Shown here piece by piece: positions 8,101 to 15,676 of a stretch of 37,245 bases of DNA. A model generated the notes under the pieces. It saw only the letters and a program-made list of their open reading frames with translations. It had not been told where the DNA came from and did no database searches. This DNA comes from Allomuricauda sp. GTDB lineage: Bacteria; Bacteroidota; Bacteroidia; Flavobacteriales; Flavobacteriaceae. Numbering within the stretch: position 1 is the first letter of the stretch; each line of letters begins with the position of its first letter. Location: the NCBI GenBank assembly GCA_017795045.1, contig CP051244.1:1071919-1109163 (forward strand). The letters are read 5' to 3'. The translations under genes and the position numbers were made by a program.

Positions 8101-8539
8101 TATAATCAACAGCCTCCACAAAGGGAACCGTGCCCAGACTTTTGGCACGCTGCTCTATACTGGCCAACAAAAGATCGGTCTTCTTCTGACTTTCAGATAA
8201 TTCAAGAAGATTCAGCAATTTATCATCAACATCAGGAAAATGCTTTCCAATCAATTTAGAGGCCTCCTTGTGGCCAATCCCCTTGCGTAAACGAAACAAA
8301 TACATCAAAGGAATCACAATGAACTTATAGAGCAAAAAGGACTCGACCAATAAAAAGATAATGAAGAACGTCAATCGCCATTGTTGGTCCATCCATAGCA
8401 GATACTCCAAGAACATGACCGCCATCCAAAACAACAACCCAAGGGTCAAAAAAAGAATACTTCCCTCGATCAATTGTTTGGTGTAATACTTCTTGGTGAA
8501 GCCACCCAGCTTCCGTAATATGTCCTGATAGCCGCTCAA
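5171..8539 (-). CDS. DUF4175 family membrane/coiled-coil protein
   Basis: This very large protein is of the DUF4175 type typical of Bacteroidota (about 1,122 residues from the start chosen here). Hydrophobic segments sit near the N-terminus (about 25-85, two to three helices, and another around 160-180). A beta-rich extracytoplasmic-looking region follows. Residues about 500-820 are dominated by Glu/Lys/Gln coiled coil. A Gly/Gln/Asn-rich linker (GQGSGQGSD and following) precedes a final coiled coil and a basic tail (KKRVKRYFKND). Its function is not established. The frame runs upstream to an ATG at 8659, but those extra 40 residues look unrelated to the family. The usual start context (SGYQDILRKL before the first helix) fits TTG at 8539; GTG at 8557 is a second option. 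It is first in a cluster with ybeY and mnmG. Confidence 0.85.
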   Translation of the reverse strand: MSGYQDILRKLGGFTKKYYTKQLIEGSILFLTLGLLFWMAVMFLEYLLWMDQQWRLTFFIIFLLVESFLLYKFIVIPLMYLFRLRKGIGHKEASKLIGKHFPDVDDKLLNLLELSESQKKTDLLLASIEQRAKSLGTVPFVEAVDYRESYRYAKYVLVPLGLLGFIWVTGNIASFFNSNTRVMNYDLAYERPAPFTFKILNETLEVLDNEPLVIKAITEGSVKPGDVYLVVNGEQLLLQEQGGVYTYRFEAPVKESSFYLTANGWSSRSYNIKSYRTPALVDFQMQLDYPRYLNRRSEVITATGNAVVPEGTKLSWKIVGANVDGISMQTSDSIYAFSKDVNEFVHSLRAFNDLRYELRTSNSHVSDFERLAYAVDVVKDANPTVKVDQVLDSLNPNQSFFTGQAADDYGIASIRLVCFPVDDVQNEQRIVLQSPITNVHQFYYTFPSGLQLDKGKEYKMFFEVVDNDGIRGGKITKSQVFTTSLYDDKQLKKKGLESQNSTLSKMNQSLRQYKEQQDVLTKMNKEQKEERGLTFEDKSQIKDFLQKQQLQEELMQKFNKELKEGVDNSEESNEQKKMLQERLERQELEAKKNEKLLKELNELTDKMKKEELQKRLEELGKNQSKNARNLEQILELTKRYYVTEKMSQLANELEELAKEQERLSEATSEANEEDLQKELNQQFDEISYELDELRKDNDGLQKPLDFEVAKKQQEEVDRDQKEALEELEQMKQEGSDGQEKDGKDKAKRKQKSAAQKMMEMSQAMQQSASAGGSNDTEDAEMLRQILDNLVTFSFKQESLFDKMEDADVDISQFSRTVRDQKDLRRLFEHVDDSLFALSLRRAELSEFVNEQITEVYYNIDKSLESIAENQVYQGASYQQYVINATNALADFLANILDNMQQNMSPGQGSGQGSDFQLPDIIKGQQNIQQKMNGSGQEGKPSGQKGEQKGSNGQQDNGPADGDKGKQQGEGEQNEGGNAGNGENEIGLNEVYEIYKEQQMLRQMLEKQLEDMLNASDRNLAKKLLQQMEDFENDLLENGITERTVSKANAIEHQLLKLESAAMEQGEKKERESETNSIDYAAPIITKPELLRDNQSDIEILNRQALPLRQNYKKRVKRYFKND

Positions 8540-8652
8540 AGCAATGTATTTTATCACCAAGATACCCGATACTGGTGAAAACCGCTGAAAATTTTTGTTA
8601 AAGCTTGATATGCAAACACTTTTAGAATACACATAAGGTCTTCCCCAAACTC

Positions 8653-8683
8653 TTTCCAAATCTTATAAGGGAATGTATCTTTG
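8653..8683 (+). promoter_or_regulatory. Promoter for gltX
   Basis: TATCTTTG at 8676-8683 fits the Bacteroidota -7 box TAnnTTTG exactly. A weak -33 element (TTTCC at 8653-8657) lies 18 bp upstream. Transcription would begin near 8690, after the in-frame ATG at 8673, which supports the gltX start at 8703. Confidence 0.55.
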
Positions 8684-8702
8684 CACTACAAGAATATATG
8701 CC

Positions 8703-10208
8703 ATGAGTGATACCATTAGAGTGCGTTTTGCCCCAAGCCCAACCGGACCATTACATATAGGAGGTCTTCGCACTGCGCTGTTCAATTACCTATTTGCTAA
8801 AAAACACGGTGGGGAATTTATATTGCGTATAGAGGATACCGATCAGAACCGATTTGTGGAAGGAGCTGAAAAGTATATCATTGATGCCTTGAACTGGTGT
8901 GGTATTCCCTTTGATGAAGGACCAGGGAAAGAAGGTGCTGTTGGTCCCTACCGGCAAAGTGAACGCAAGGACATGTATAAAGCGTACGCCATGGAACTTA
9001 TTGAAAACGGCCAAGCATACTATGCTTTTGATACCGCAGAGCGATTGGACTTTCATAGAAAGGACCACGAAGAAAAGGGCAAGACCTTTATCTATAATTG
9101 GCACAACAGGTTAAAACTCAACAATTCACTTTCACTGACCCAAGAAGAGGTAAAATCCAAATTGGATGCCGGTGAAGATTACGTTATCCGCTTCAAGTCC
9201 CCACAGGACGAAGAACTCGTTCTACAAGATATCATCCGTGGCGAAATTAAAATAGACACCAACATACTGGATGACAAAATCCTTTTCAAAAGTGATGGTA
9301 TGCCCACCTACCACTTGGCCAATATTGTAGATGATCATTTGATGGACATCAGCCATGTCATCCGAGGTGAAGAGTGGCTTCCCTCCTTGGCCTTACATAC
9401 ATTGTTGTACAAAGCATTCGGGTGGACCGCTCCAAAATTTGCCCACCTTCCTCTTATTATGAAACCGGTTGGAAAAGGTAAACTGAGCAAGCGGGATGGA
9501 GAAAAAGGCGGTTTTCCAGTGTTCCCCTTGTATTGGAACGAATCGGATGGTTACCACGAAGCCGGTTTCTTTCCAGAGGCCGTGGTAAACTTTTTGGCCC
9601 TTTTGGGGTGGAACCCTGGTACCGAACAAGAAATTTTTTCCTTGGATGAGCTTATCCAATCCTTCTCTTTGGAAAGGGTGAACAAATCCGGTGCGCGTTT
9701 TGACCCAGAAAAAAACAAGTGGTATAATCAGCAGTGGTTGCAACGAAAGACTGATGAAGAACTAGCCGATTTGTTTCTACAAGAGCTCTCAAAAAGACCA
9801 GAGACCATTGAAACATCCAAAGTATATGTCCAAAAGGTGGTGGGACTCATCAAGGAGCGGGCAAGTTTTGTTTCTGACTTTTGGGAACTGGGCGGTTATT
9901 TTTTTGAAGCGCCATCCGAATACAATGAAAAGGCCGTAAAAAAACAGTGGAAAGAAGATACGCCACAAATCATGGACCATGTTGTTTCCATCTTGGAAAG
10001 CATCGATGATTTTTCCTCCGCAGCGATTGAAGAAAAGGTAAAAGCTTGGATTGCAGAGCAAGAACTTTCCTTTGGAAAGGTAATGCCCCCCCTGCGATTA
10101 ATCATTGTTGGTGACATGAAGGGTCCCCACCTATTTGATATCATGGAACTTATTGGTAAAGAAGACAGTGTAGGGCGAATTAAAAGTGCGATTTCCCTCT
10201 TATCATAA
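8703..10208 (+). CDS. gltX: Glutamyl-tRNA synthetase (GltX)
   Basis: This 501-residue class I aminoacyl-tRNA synthetase charges tRNA-Glu with glutamate. The N-terminal motif RVRFAPSPTGPLHIGG carries the HIGH signature at 18-21, and the KMSKS-type loop KLSKR is at 260-264. The DTDQNRF segment just after the first helices and the RGEEWLPSLALH segment of the catalytic domain are standard for GltX. The C-terminal third is the alpha-helical anticodon-binding part. ATG at 8703 is chosen because the protein then begins MSDTIRVRFAPSPTG as in relatives, and because the promoter -7 box covers the earlier ATG at 8673. It is divergent from the DUF4175 gene. A separate glnS gene lies 1.2 kb downstream, so this GltX is probably of the type that does not mischarge tRNA-Gln. 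Confidence 0.97.
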   Translation: MSDTIRVRFAPSPTGPLHIGGLRTALFNYLFAKKHGGEFILRIEDTDQNRFVEGAEKYIIDALNWCGIPFDEGPGKEGAVGPYRQSERKDMYKAYAMELIENGQAYYAFDTAERLDFHRKDHEEKGKTFIYNWHNRLKLNNSLSLTQEEVKSKLDAGEDYVIRFKSPQDEELVLQDIIRGEIKIDTNILDDKILFKSDGMPTYHLANIVDDHLMDISHVIRGEEWLPSLALHTLLYKAFGWTAPKFAHLPLIMKPVGKGKLSKRDGEKGGFPVFPLYWNESDGYHEAGFFPEAVVNFLALLGWNPGTEQEIFSLDELIQSFSLERVNKSGARFDPEKNKWYNQQWLQRKTDEELADLFLQELSKRPETIETSKVYVQKVVGLIKERASFVSDFWELGGYFFEAPSEYNEKAVKKQWKEDTPQIMDHVVSILESIDDFSSAAIEEKVKAWIAEQELSFGKVMPPLRLIIVGDMKGPHLFDIMELIGKEDSVGRIKSAISLLS

Positions 10209-10296
10209 TACAGATTCTGTAACAAATCTTGATGGTTGACTACTGATATGTTAGAGAGTTTCGTAAATTCCATTTCTAACGTAAAATCCGATCAAC

Positions 10297-11223
10297 ATGG
10301 GCAACTACTTACTATTACCAATTGTATTTCTTGGGCTTATTGTTCTATTTAAGTTCTTCTTTATTGTAAAGCAACAGACCGCAGTGGTTATAGAGCGGTT
10401 TGGTAGATTCCAAAGTATTCGCAATTCCGGACTCCAAATGAAAATCCCGTTAGTGGACCGTATTGCAGGAAGGCTTAGTTTAAAAATTCAACAGCTGGAT
10501 GTTATCGTAGAGACCAAAACTTTGGACGATGTGTTCGTGAAGCTCAAAGTTTCAGTCCAGTATGTAGTCATCAGAGACAAGGTATACGATGCCTTTTACA
10601 AATTGGAGTACCCCCATGATCAGATAACTTCATATGTTTTTGATGTGGTCCGTGCCGAAGTTCCCAAAATGAAGTTGGATGATGTCTTTGTGAAAAAGGA
10701 CGATATTGCCATCGCAGTAAAGTCCGAACTTCAGGACGCCATGCTGGAATACGGTTATGACATCATCAAGACCCTTGTGACCGATATTGACCCCGATGCA
10801 CAGGTAAAAGCGGCCATGAACCGTATCAATGCTTCCGAACGTGAAAAAATCGCCGCCCAATTTGAAGGGGATGCAGCCCGAATCCTTATCGTGGAAAAAG
10901 CAAAGGCCGAGGCAGAAAGCAAACGACTTCAAGGACAGGGTATTGCCGATCAACGTCGTGAAATCGCTAGAGGTCTGGAAGAGTCTGTTGAAGTATTGAA
11001 CAAAGTGGGCATCAATTCCCAAGAAGCATCGGCTTTGATCGTGGTCACACAACATTATGACACACTACAGGCCATCGGTGAAGAAACCAATACCAACCTC
11101 ATCCTTTTGCCCAACTCCCCACAAGCAGGAAGCGACATGCTCAATAACATGGTGGCCTCCTTCACGGCCAGCAACCAAATTGGCGAAGCCATGAAACAAC
11201 AAAACAAAAAGAAAGAAGAATAA
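10297..11223 (+). CDS. SPFH/Band 7 domain protein, HIR-like
   Basis: This is a 308-residue membrane-anchored SPFH protein. Residues about 4-23 form one transmembrane helix; the Band 7/prohibitin domain follows from about 28 to 190 (TAVVIERFGRF, GLQMKIPLVDRI). A charged coiled coil follows (about 180-235, EAESKRLQGQGIADQR) and a Lys-rich tail ends the protein. Specific blocks such as LKIQQLDVIVETKTLDDVFV, DAFYKLEYPHDQITSYVFDVVRA and ALIVVTQHYDTL look closest, from memory, to plant hypersensitive-induced-reaction proteins rather than to QmcA or HflK/C. Such proteins form ring-like membrane scaffolds; the partner here is unknown and no NfeD gene is adjacent. It starts 88 bp after gltX and ends in a strong terminator, so it may be read both with gltX and alone. 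Confidence 0.88.
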   Translation: MGNYLLLPIVFLGLIVLFKFFFIVKQQTAVVIERFGRFQSIRNSGLQMKIPLVDRIAGRLSLKIQQLDVIVETKTLDDVFVKLKVSVQYVVIRDKVYDAFYKLEYPHDQITSYVFDVVRAEVPKMKLDDVFVKKDDIAIAVKSELQDAMLEYGYDIIKTLVTDIDPDAQVKAAMNRINASEREKIAAQFEGDAARILIVEKAKAEAESKRLQGQGIADQRREIARGLEESVEVLNKVGINSQEASALIVVTQHYDTLQAIGEETNTNLILLPNSPQAGSDMLNNMVASFTASNQIGEAMKQQNKKKEE

Positions 11224-11243
11224 TTTTAACTTTTAGTACATTG

Positions 11244-11272
11244 AAAAAGGGAGCCTTTAGCTCCCTTTTTTA
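11244..11272 (+). terminator. Intrinsic terminator after the SPFH gene
   Basis: An 11-bp stem (AAAAAGGGAGC at 11244-11254 with GCTCCCTTTTT at 11260-11270) closes a 5-base loop and is followed by a T-run. It lies 20 bp past the SPFH stop codon. It has an A-run on the other side and could also stop minus-strand readthrough from glnS. Confidence 0.9.
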
Positions 11273-11402
11273 TTGTTTCCCCAAATATCCTCCATTTTTG
11301 ACAAAAAACTCATTACGCCCCTTTTACGAGAAGATCTACACGTAACAAAAGGAATTGGGTTGTCTTGTTTTAAAAGCGCCTTAAACAAGCTAAAAATAAG
11401 CG

Positions 11403-11420
11403 GGTTTTAATAAGAAAACC
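11403..11420 (-). terminator. Weak hairpin downstream of glnS
   Basis: GGTTTT and AAAACC form a 6-bp stem with a 6-base loop, 36 bp past the glnS stop on the minus strand, followed by CGCTTATTTTT. This is a poor terminator by itself; the stronger one at 11244-11272 lies just beyond. I see nothing else in 11273-11456. Confidence 0.3.
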
Positions 11421-11456
11421 AAATGGTATTTAATGTTGTGATAAGAAAAAACTATG

Positions 11457-13148
11457 TTAGTTTTTCTGCTCCAATTTCGCCCAAGTATCCCTCAACGTAA
11501 CTGTTCGGTTAAAAACCAATTGATTGGGAGTGGAATCCTTGTCAACATTAAAATAACCCAAGCGTTGAAATTGAAATACATCCCCTATTTTGGCTTCTTG
11601 TAAACTGGGCTCCAAATAACCGGTAACTTTCGTCAAAGAGTCTGGATTGATAAAATCCATAAAATCTTTATCCTTATGGGCATCTGGGGTTGCGTCATTG
11701 AAAAGACGATCGTACAAACGAACTTCTGCCTCTATGGCATGCGGAATGGAAACCCAGTGTAACGTTCCCTTCACCTTTCGCAAACTTTCTTCCGTTCCGG
11801 AACCACTTTTACTTTTGGGGTCATAAGTACATTGCACCTCTATAACATTTCCTTCCGCATCCTTGGTACAGCTTTCTGCTTTAATGATGTAACCGTTCTT
11901 CAACCGTACTTCACCCCCCAATTTCAATCTAAAGAATTTACGGTTGGCTTCCTCCTTAAAGTCATCCTGCTCTATATACAATTCCCTGGAAAAAGGAACT
12001 TTTCTTTCCCCTGCTGATTCATCTTCTGGGTTGTTCTCGGCATCCAACCACTCCTCTTTCCCTTCTTCGTAATTGGTAATGACCACTTTTAAGGGGTTAA
12101 GTACCGCCATAACACGTGGGGCAACCTTGTTCAAATGTTCACGCACATGAAATTCCAACAAGGATACATCAACCACATTTTCACGCTTGGCAATGCCAAT
12201 GGTGTCCGCAAAGTTTCGGATAGATTCCGGGGTGTACCCCCTCCTCCGCAATCCAGAGATTGTTGGCATCCTTGGATCATCCCATCCATTTACTACACCA
12301 CTCTCCACCAATTGAAGCAATTTTCGTTTGCTGACCACGGTATGACTAAGGTTTCTTCGGGCAAACTCGCGTTGTTTAGGGCGTAATTTACTGGAATCTA
12401 CCAATTGGTCTAAAAACCAATCGTAAAGCTCTCTGTGCGGTAAAAACTCCAATGTACACAGGGAATGCGAGACTTGCTCGATATAATCACTCTCCCCATG
12501 TGTCCAATCATACATAGGATAAATACACCAATCGGTATTTGTTCTGTGGTGGGGTTTGTGCAGAATTCGGTACATGACCGGATCACGCATCAGCATGTTG
12601 GAAGAGGACATATCAATTTTGGCTCGCAAGACGTGCTCACCTTCCTTGAAATCTCCGTTTTTCATACCCTCGAACAACTTCAAGTTTTCCTCTACGGAAC
12701 GATTTCGGTATGGGCTTTCGGTTCCGGCTTCCGTTGGGGTTCCTTTTTGACTGGCTATTTCCTCTGAAGATTGACTATCAACATAAGCTTTATTTGCCTT
12801 GATGAGCTCCACGGCCCAATCATACAACTGCTGAAAATAATCTGAGGCATAACATTCCGTATCCCACTCATAACCAAGCCAAGAGACATCTTTCTTAATG
12901 GCGTCTACATACTCCTTTTCTTCCTTGGCGGGATTGGTATCGTCAAAACGAAGATTTACTGGTGCATTATAACGCAATCCCAATCCAAAATTGAGGCAGA
13001 TGGAGCTGGCGTGCCCAATGTGAAGATACCCATTGGGTTCCGGCGGAAAACGAAAACGAAGGCTTTCAGCATTGTACCCATTTCTTAAATCTTCCTCAAC
13101 AATATGCTCAATAAAATTCAGCGATTTAACATCCTCGGCCATATCCAA
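11457..13148 (-). CDS. glnS: Glutaminyl-tRNA synthetase (GlnS)
   Basis: This 563-residue class I synthetase attaches glutamine to tRNA-Gln. The catalytic core shows FRFPPEPNGYLHIGHASSI with HIGH at 43-46, the LRFDDTNP block at 66-73, and the KMSKS-type loop VVSKRK at 271-276. DDPRMPTISGLRRRGY follows, as is standard for GlnRS. The C-terminal 230 residues form the two beta-barrel anticodon-binding domains, ending near the VFQFQRLGYFNVDKDS block. Length and motif order match the E. coli type enzyme. ATG codons at 13148 and 13142 are both usable; a minus-strand promoter lies just upstream. The gene is a single unit, convergent with the SPFH gene and divergent from the spr-like operon. Confidence 0.97.
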   Translation of the reverse strand: MDMAEDVKSLNFIEHIVEEDLRNGYNAESLRFRFPPEPNGYLHIGHASSICLNFGLGLRYNAPVNLRFDDTNPAKEEKEYVDAIKKDVSWLGYEWDTECYASDYFQQLYDWAVELIKANKAYVDSQSSEEIASQKGTPTEAGTESPYRNRSVEENLKLFEGMKNGDFKEGEHVLRAKIDMSSSNMLMRDPVMYRILHKPHHRTNTDWCIYPMYDWTHGESDYIEQVSHSLCTLEFLPHRELYDWFLDQLVDSSKLRPKQREFARRNLSHTVVSKRKLLQLVESGVVNGWDDPRMPTISGLRRRGYTPESIRNFADTIGIAKRENVVDVSLLEFHVREHLNKVAPRVMAVLNPLKVVITNYEEGKEEWLDAENNPEDESAGERKVPFSRELYIEQDDFKEEANRKFFRLKLGGEVRLKNGYIIKAESCTKDAEGNVIEVQCTYDPKSKSGSGTEESLRKVKGTLHWVSIPHAIEAEVRLYDRLFNDATPDAHKDKDFMDFINPDSLTKVTGYLEPSLQEAKIGDVFQFQRLGYFNVDKDSTPNQLVFNRTVTLRDTWAKLEQKN

Positions 13149-13159
13149 AATTTGAAGCG

Positions 13160-13194
13160 CAAATGTAGTAAAAACGTGTCTTTGTAGCTAAAAA
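13160..13194 (-). promoter_or_regulatory. Promoter for glnS
   Basis: On the minus strand TACATTTG (13160-13167) matches the Bacteroidota -7 consensus TAnnTTTG exactly. A TTTTTAG stretch (13188-13194) lies 20 bp upstream in the -33 position. The glnS ATG follows 11 bp downstream of the -7 box, giving a very short leader. Confidence 0.45.
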
Positions 13195-13243
13195 TCACGC
13201 TTTAGTGTATACAAAGTACGCCATTTCACAACACTTTTAGTGC

Positions 13244-13290
13244 CCCCTACAACAATATATTTCCATTCGATGAAAATAAAATCATATTTG
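13244..13290 (+). promoter_or_regulatory. Candidate promoter region of the spr-like operon
   Basis: Two near-matches to the -7 box TAnnTTTG occur, each with one mismatch: TATATTTC at 13256-13263 and CATATTTG at 13283-13290. No exact match is present between glnS and the first spr-like gene. Either would give a leader of roughly 110-145 bases. Which one is used cannot be told from the sequence. Confidence 0.25.
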
Positions 13291-13350
13291 TTAATGGAAA
13301 GCTATATGAAAATGGGGCGCTTGAGAAACGCTCTAACGAACTAAAAGACA

Positions 13351-13397
13351 TTAAGGGGCACAAACTAACTGGGCATTGTATGCCCTCAACCTCTTAA
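13351..13397 (+). promoter_or_regulatory. Leader hairpins with mutually exclusive pairings upstream of the spr-like operon
   Basis: GGGCAT (13371-13376) pairs perfectly with ATGCCC (13380-13385) over a 3-base loop, ending 23 bp before the first ATG. The same TGCCC can instead pair with GGGCA at 13356-13360, and this longer form can be extended by TTAAG (13351-13355) with CTTAA (13393-13397). The two forms cannot coexist, which is the layout of a switchable leader, but no ligand or partner is evident. Confidence 0.3.
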
Positions 13398-13408
13398 AAC
13401 TAACGGTG

Positions 13409-15670
13409 ATGAAAAAAAGTAGTTCAACGTATGGCCTTCTGGTACTGACCCTTATGCTGGTCATTTTTGGCGCATCCACAATGGAGGCCCAAATCCTAAA
13501 CAAACCAACCGCCGCTCCCAATCCCAACTATGGAAGCAGCGACCCTTGGACCGCTGCTTGTGCCTCGAGCAGTTTCAACGAATATTATGTGAATTTCACT
13601 TGGAATCTGCCATTGGTGAACTCAAACAATGAGTTTGTCCTGGAGCTGTCCGATGCCAATGGAAATTTTGGTTCACCCATAGAACTATCTAGGGTGAGTG
13701 ATAAAAACACCGTTTTTGATTTCGAATTTCAATTCTCCGTACCAGACTATGTCCGTGGAGAAAACTACAAATTCCGGGTGCGCAGTACCAGTCCTTCAAA
13801 AACCAGTCCTGCCTCTGATGCTTATCCCATGTATTATATTGATTATAATTCGCCCTTGCTCATCAGTGAGAATGGCAGTGGAAGCATTCCATCCGGCGGA
13901 ACCATCCAAATATGCGATGGTGGCACCGTAACCCTAAAACCGCACAACATACCCAATGCCAGTACCTATAAATATAATTGGTACCGCAGCGGCACACTAC
14001 TTCCCCAGAAGACAGAGAGCATCACCGTTTCTACTCCTGGGATGTATTATGTTGAGTTGGATTATGGTTCTATCTGTTCCGGATCGGCAAACACCCTGTC
14101 CAATACCATTGAAATCAATACAGGCAGCAGTATGGGTATCGCTATAAACGGTGCCAGCAATGTTGAGCTGTGCCCCGGAGATCCTTATACCCTACAAGCC
14201 AACATCACAGGAATGGGCCTTACCTACACTTGGTATAAGGATGGTACAAAAGTAAGTGGACCTACCTTGGAAGGTGATTCCTATGCGATAAACACCAATC
14301 TTGTTGGGTTTGATGGAAGCTATGAAGTTGAAATTGAAGGGCCAAGTGCCTGTAAAGAACGTTCCGCCGCAGTTTCCGTACAAAGTGCAGGTTCCTTTGA
14401 AGTGACCCTTAACAATGAAGAAAATATTGTGTTGCTGCCTTCTCAGAACAAAACCTTATCGGTTTCCACAACTGCAGCATCTCCATCTTACCAATGGTAC
14501 AAAGATGGTGGCGTCATCTCAGGGGCAACAACAAACACATTAAATATCAGTGAAGTAGGGGAGTATTACGCAACGGTTACCCAAAACGGTGGGTCTTGTT
14601 CCGTTTCTCCGAAAAACTCTACGGTCACCACAGTGGTATCTCCCAATTCCTTTGAATTTGTGATTGCCTATGTAGGTTCCTATACCTCATGTGAAAATTC
14701 TGATGCCACATTGAGTTTGTCAACCATTAATGCCGTAGGCGATGGTGGGGCAAAAACCGATGTAACCTCGGATTTGCAATCTTCATTCAGCTATCAATGG
14801 CTAAAAGATGGTAGTACTGTAAGTGGGGAAACCTCTAAGACCATAACCCTATCTGACCACGGGAACAATGGAAACTACAAACTAAATGGTTCCTTGGATG
14901 GGTTCAACGCATCGTCCAACACCCTAAATGTCAAGCTTGTTGTTAATCAAGCTCTTACCATTTCAACTACGGGAACCGTATTGTGTGAAGGTTCAGAACC
15001 TATAGTGCTGAACAGCGCACAAAGCCTCGAGGGTGAAACTTTTGAATGGGTTAAGGACGGCACTGTTGTGGACACCTCATCTGAAAGCTATACCGTTACT
15101 GAAGTTGGGGTATACAAACTTGTCATCAGGACCAACGATTGTCCATTGACATCCAATGAAATTACAATACGGGCCTTTGATGAATCATTATTGGTCTTGG
15201 ACAAGCCTCAAGAACTCATCATTATTGAGGGCGAAACCATGACCATGACCGCAAGCGGTGCAGATTCTTATGAATGGTTCGACTACAACAACAATTTAGT
15301 ATCCACACAGGACTATTTTGGTTTCCAAGAGGAAGGACAATACCTATTGGTTGCCCATTTTGGTGGGTGTACCGTAAGCCGTGTCATTACCGTAGTATAT
15401 AGGGATATGTTTGCCATTCCCAATGTAATTACAGCCAATGGCGATGGTATCAATGACCTATGGATATTGCCCAATACCTACTCTAGGGACCAAGAAATTC
15501 TAGTGACCATATTCAATGAAAGAGGGAAGGAGGTATTCAGCCAGACCAATTATGAAAACAATTGGCCGCAATCTACCTCAACGTTCAACAAATCCAGCAT
15601 GATCTTTTATTACAAGATCAGCAAAGGAGGGAAAAGCCTGAAACAAGGCACCATAACTGTTATCAAATAA
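13409..15670 (+). CDS. T9SS type B cargo protein with Ig-like repeats (SprC-position)
   Basis: This 753-residue secreted protein begins with a signal peptide (MKKSSSTYGLLVLTLMLVIFG, cleavage near MEAQ). About six Ig-like or PKD-like beta modules fill residues 150-665, each marked by a YxWYKDG or similar core (YKYNWYRSG, YTWYKDG, YQWYKDG, YQWLKDG, FEWVKDG, YEWFDYN) and a closing GxYxV strand. Residues about 668-753 form the gliding-motility-associated C-terminal domain (PNVITANGDGINDLW, then TIFNERGKEVF and a TITVIK end), the type B signal for the type IX secretion system. ATG at 13409 is preferred over the upstream ATG at 13376 because only it gives a clean signal peptide. It is first in a four-gene operon, 6 bp before a PorP/SprF-type gene. 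By order it corresponds to sprC of F. johnsoniae; function is probably surface adhesion or support of SprB. Confidence 0.85.
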   Translation: MKKSSSTYGLLVLTLMLVIFGASTMEAQILNKPTAAPNPNYGSSDPWTAACASSSFNEYYVNFTWNLPLVNSNNEFVLELSDANGNFGSPIELSRVSDKNTVFDFEFQFSVPDYVRGENYKFRVRSTSPSKTSPASDAYPMYYIDYNSPLLISENGSGSIPSGGTIQICDGGTVTLKPHNIPNASTYKYNWYRSGTLLPQKTESITVSTPGMYYVELDYGSICSGSANTLSNTIEINTGSSMGIAINGASNVELCPGDPYTLQANITGMGLTYTWYKDGTKVSGPTLEGDSYAINTNLVGFDGSYEVEIEGPSACKERSAAVSVQSAGSFEVTLNNEENIVLLPSQNKTLSVSTTAASPSYQWYKDGGVISGATTNTLNISEVGEYYATVTQNGGSCSVSPKNSTVTTVVSPNSFEFVIAYVGSYTSCENSDATLSLSTINAVGDGGAKTDVTSDLQSSFSYQWLKDGSTVSGETSKTITLSDHGNNGNYKLNGSLDGFNASSNTLNVKLVVNQALTISTTGTVLCEGSEPIVLNSAQSLEGETFEWVKDGTVVDTSSESYTVTEVGVYKLVIRTNDCPLTSNEITIRAFDESLLVLDKPQELIIIEGETMTMTASGADSYEWFDYNNNLVSTQDYFGFQEEGQYLLVAHFGGCTVSRVITVVYRDMFAIPNVITANGDGINDLWILPNTYSRDQEILVTIFNERGKEVFSQTNYENNWPQSTSTFNKSSMIFYYKISKGGKSLKQGTITVIK

Positions 15671-15676
15671 ACAGAA

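Noticed and set aside
8673..8702. Upstream ATG for gltX at 8673
   Set aside because: It overlaps the -7 promoter box TATCTTTG and adds ten residues (MYLCTTRIYA) not expected before the conserved MSDTIRVRFAPSPTG start.
10210..10222. TACAGATTCTGTA after gltX considered as a terminator
   Set aside because: The stem is only 6 bp, AT-rich and with almost no loop, and no T-run follows; the convincing terminator is after the SPFH gene.
10251..10280. GTTAGA/TCTAAC inverted repeat upstream of the SPFH gene
   Set aside because: Six pairs over an 18-base spacer in AT-rich DNA is within chance, and no promoter element is associated with it.
13376..13408. Upstream ATG for the Ig-like cargo gene
   Set aside because: It would put 11 unrelated residues before a clear signal peptide that begins at 13409, and the ATG lies inside a leader hairpin.
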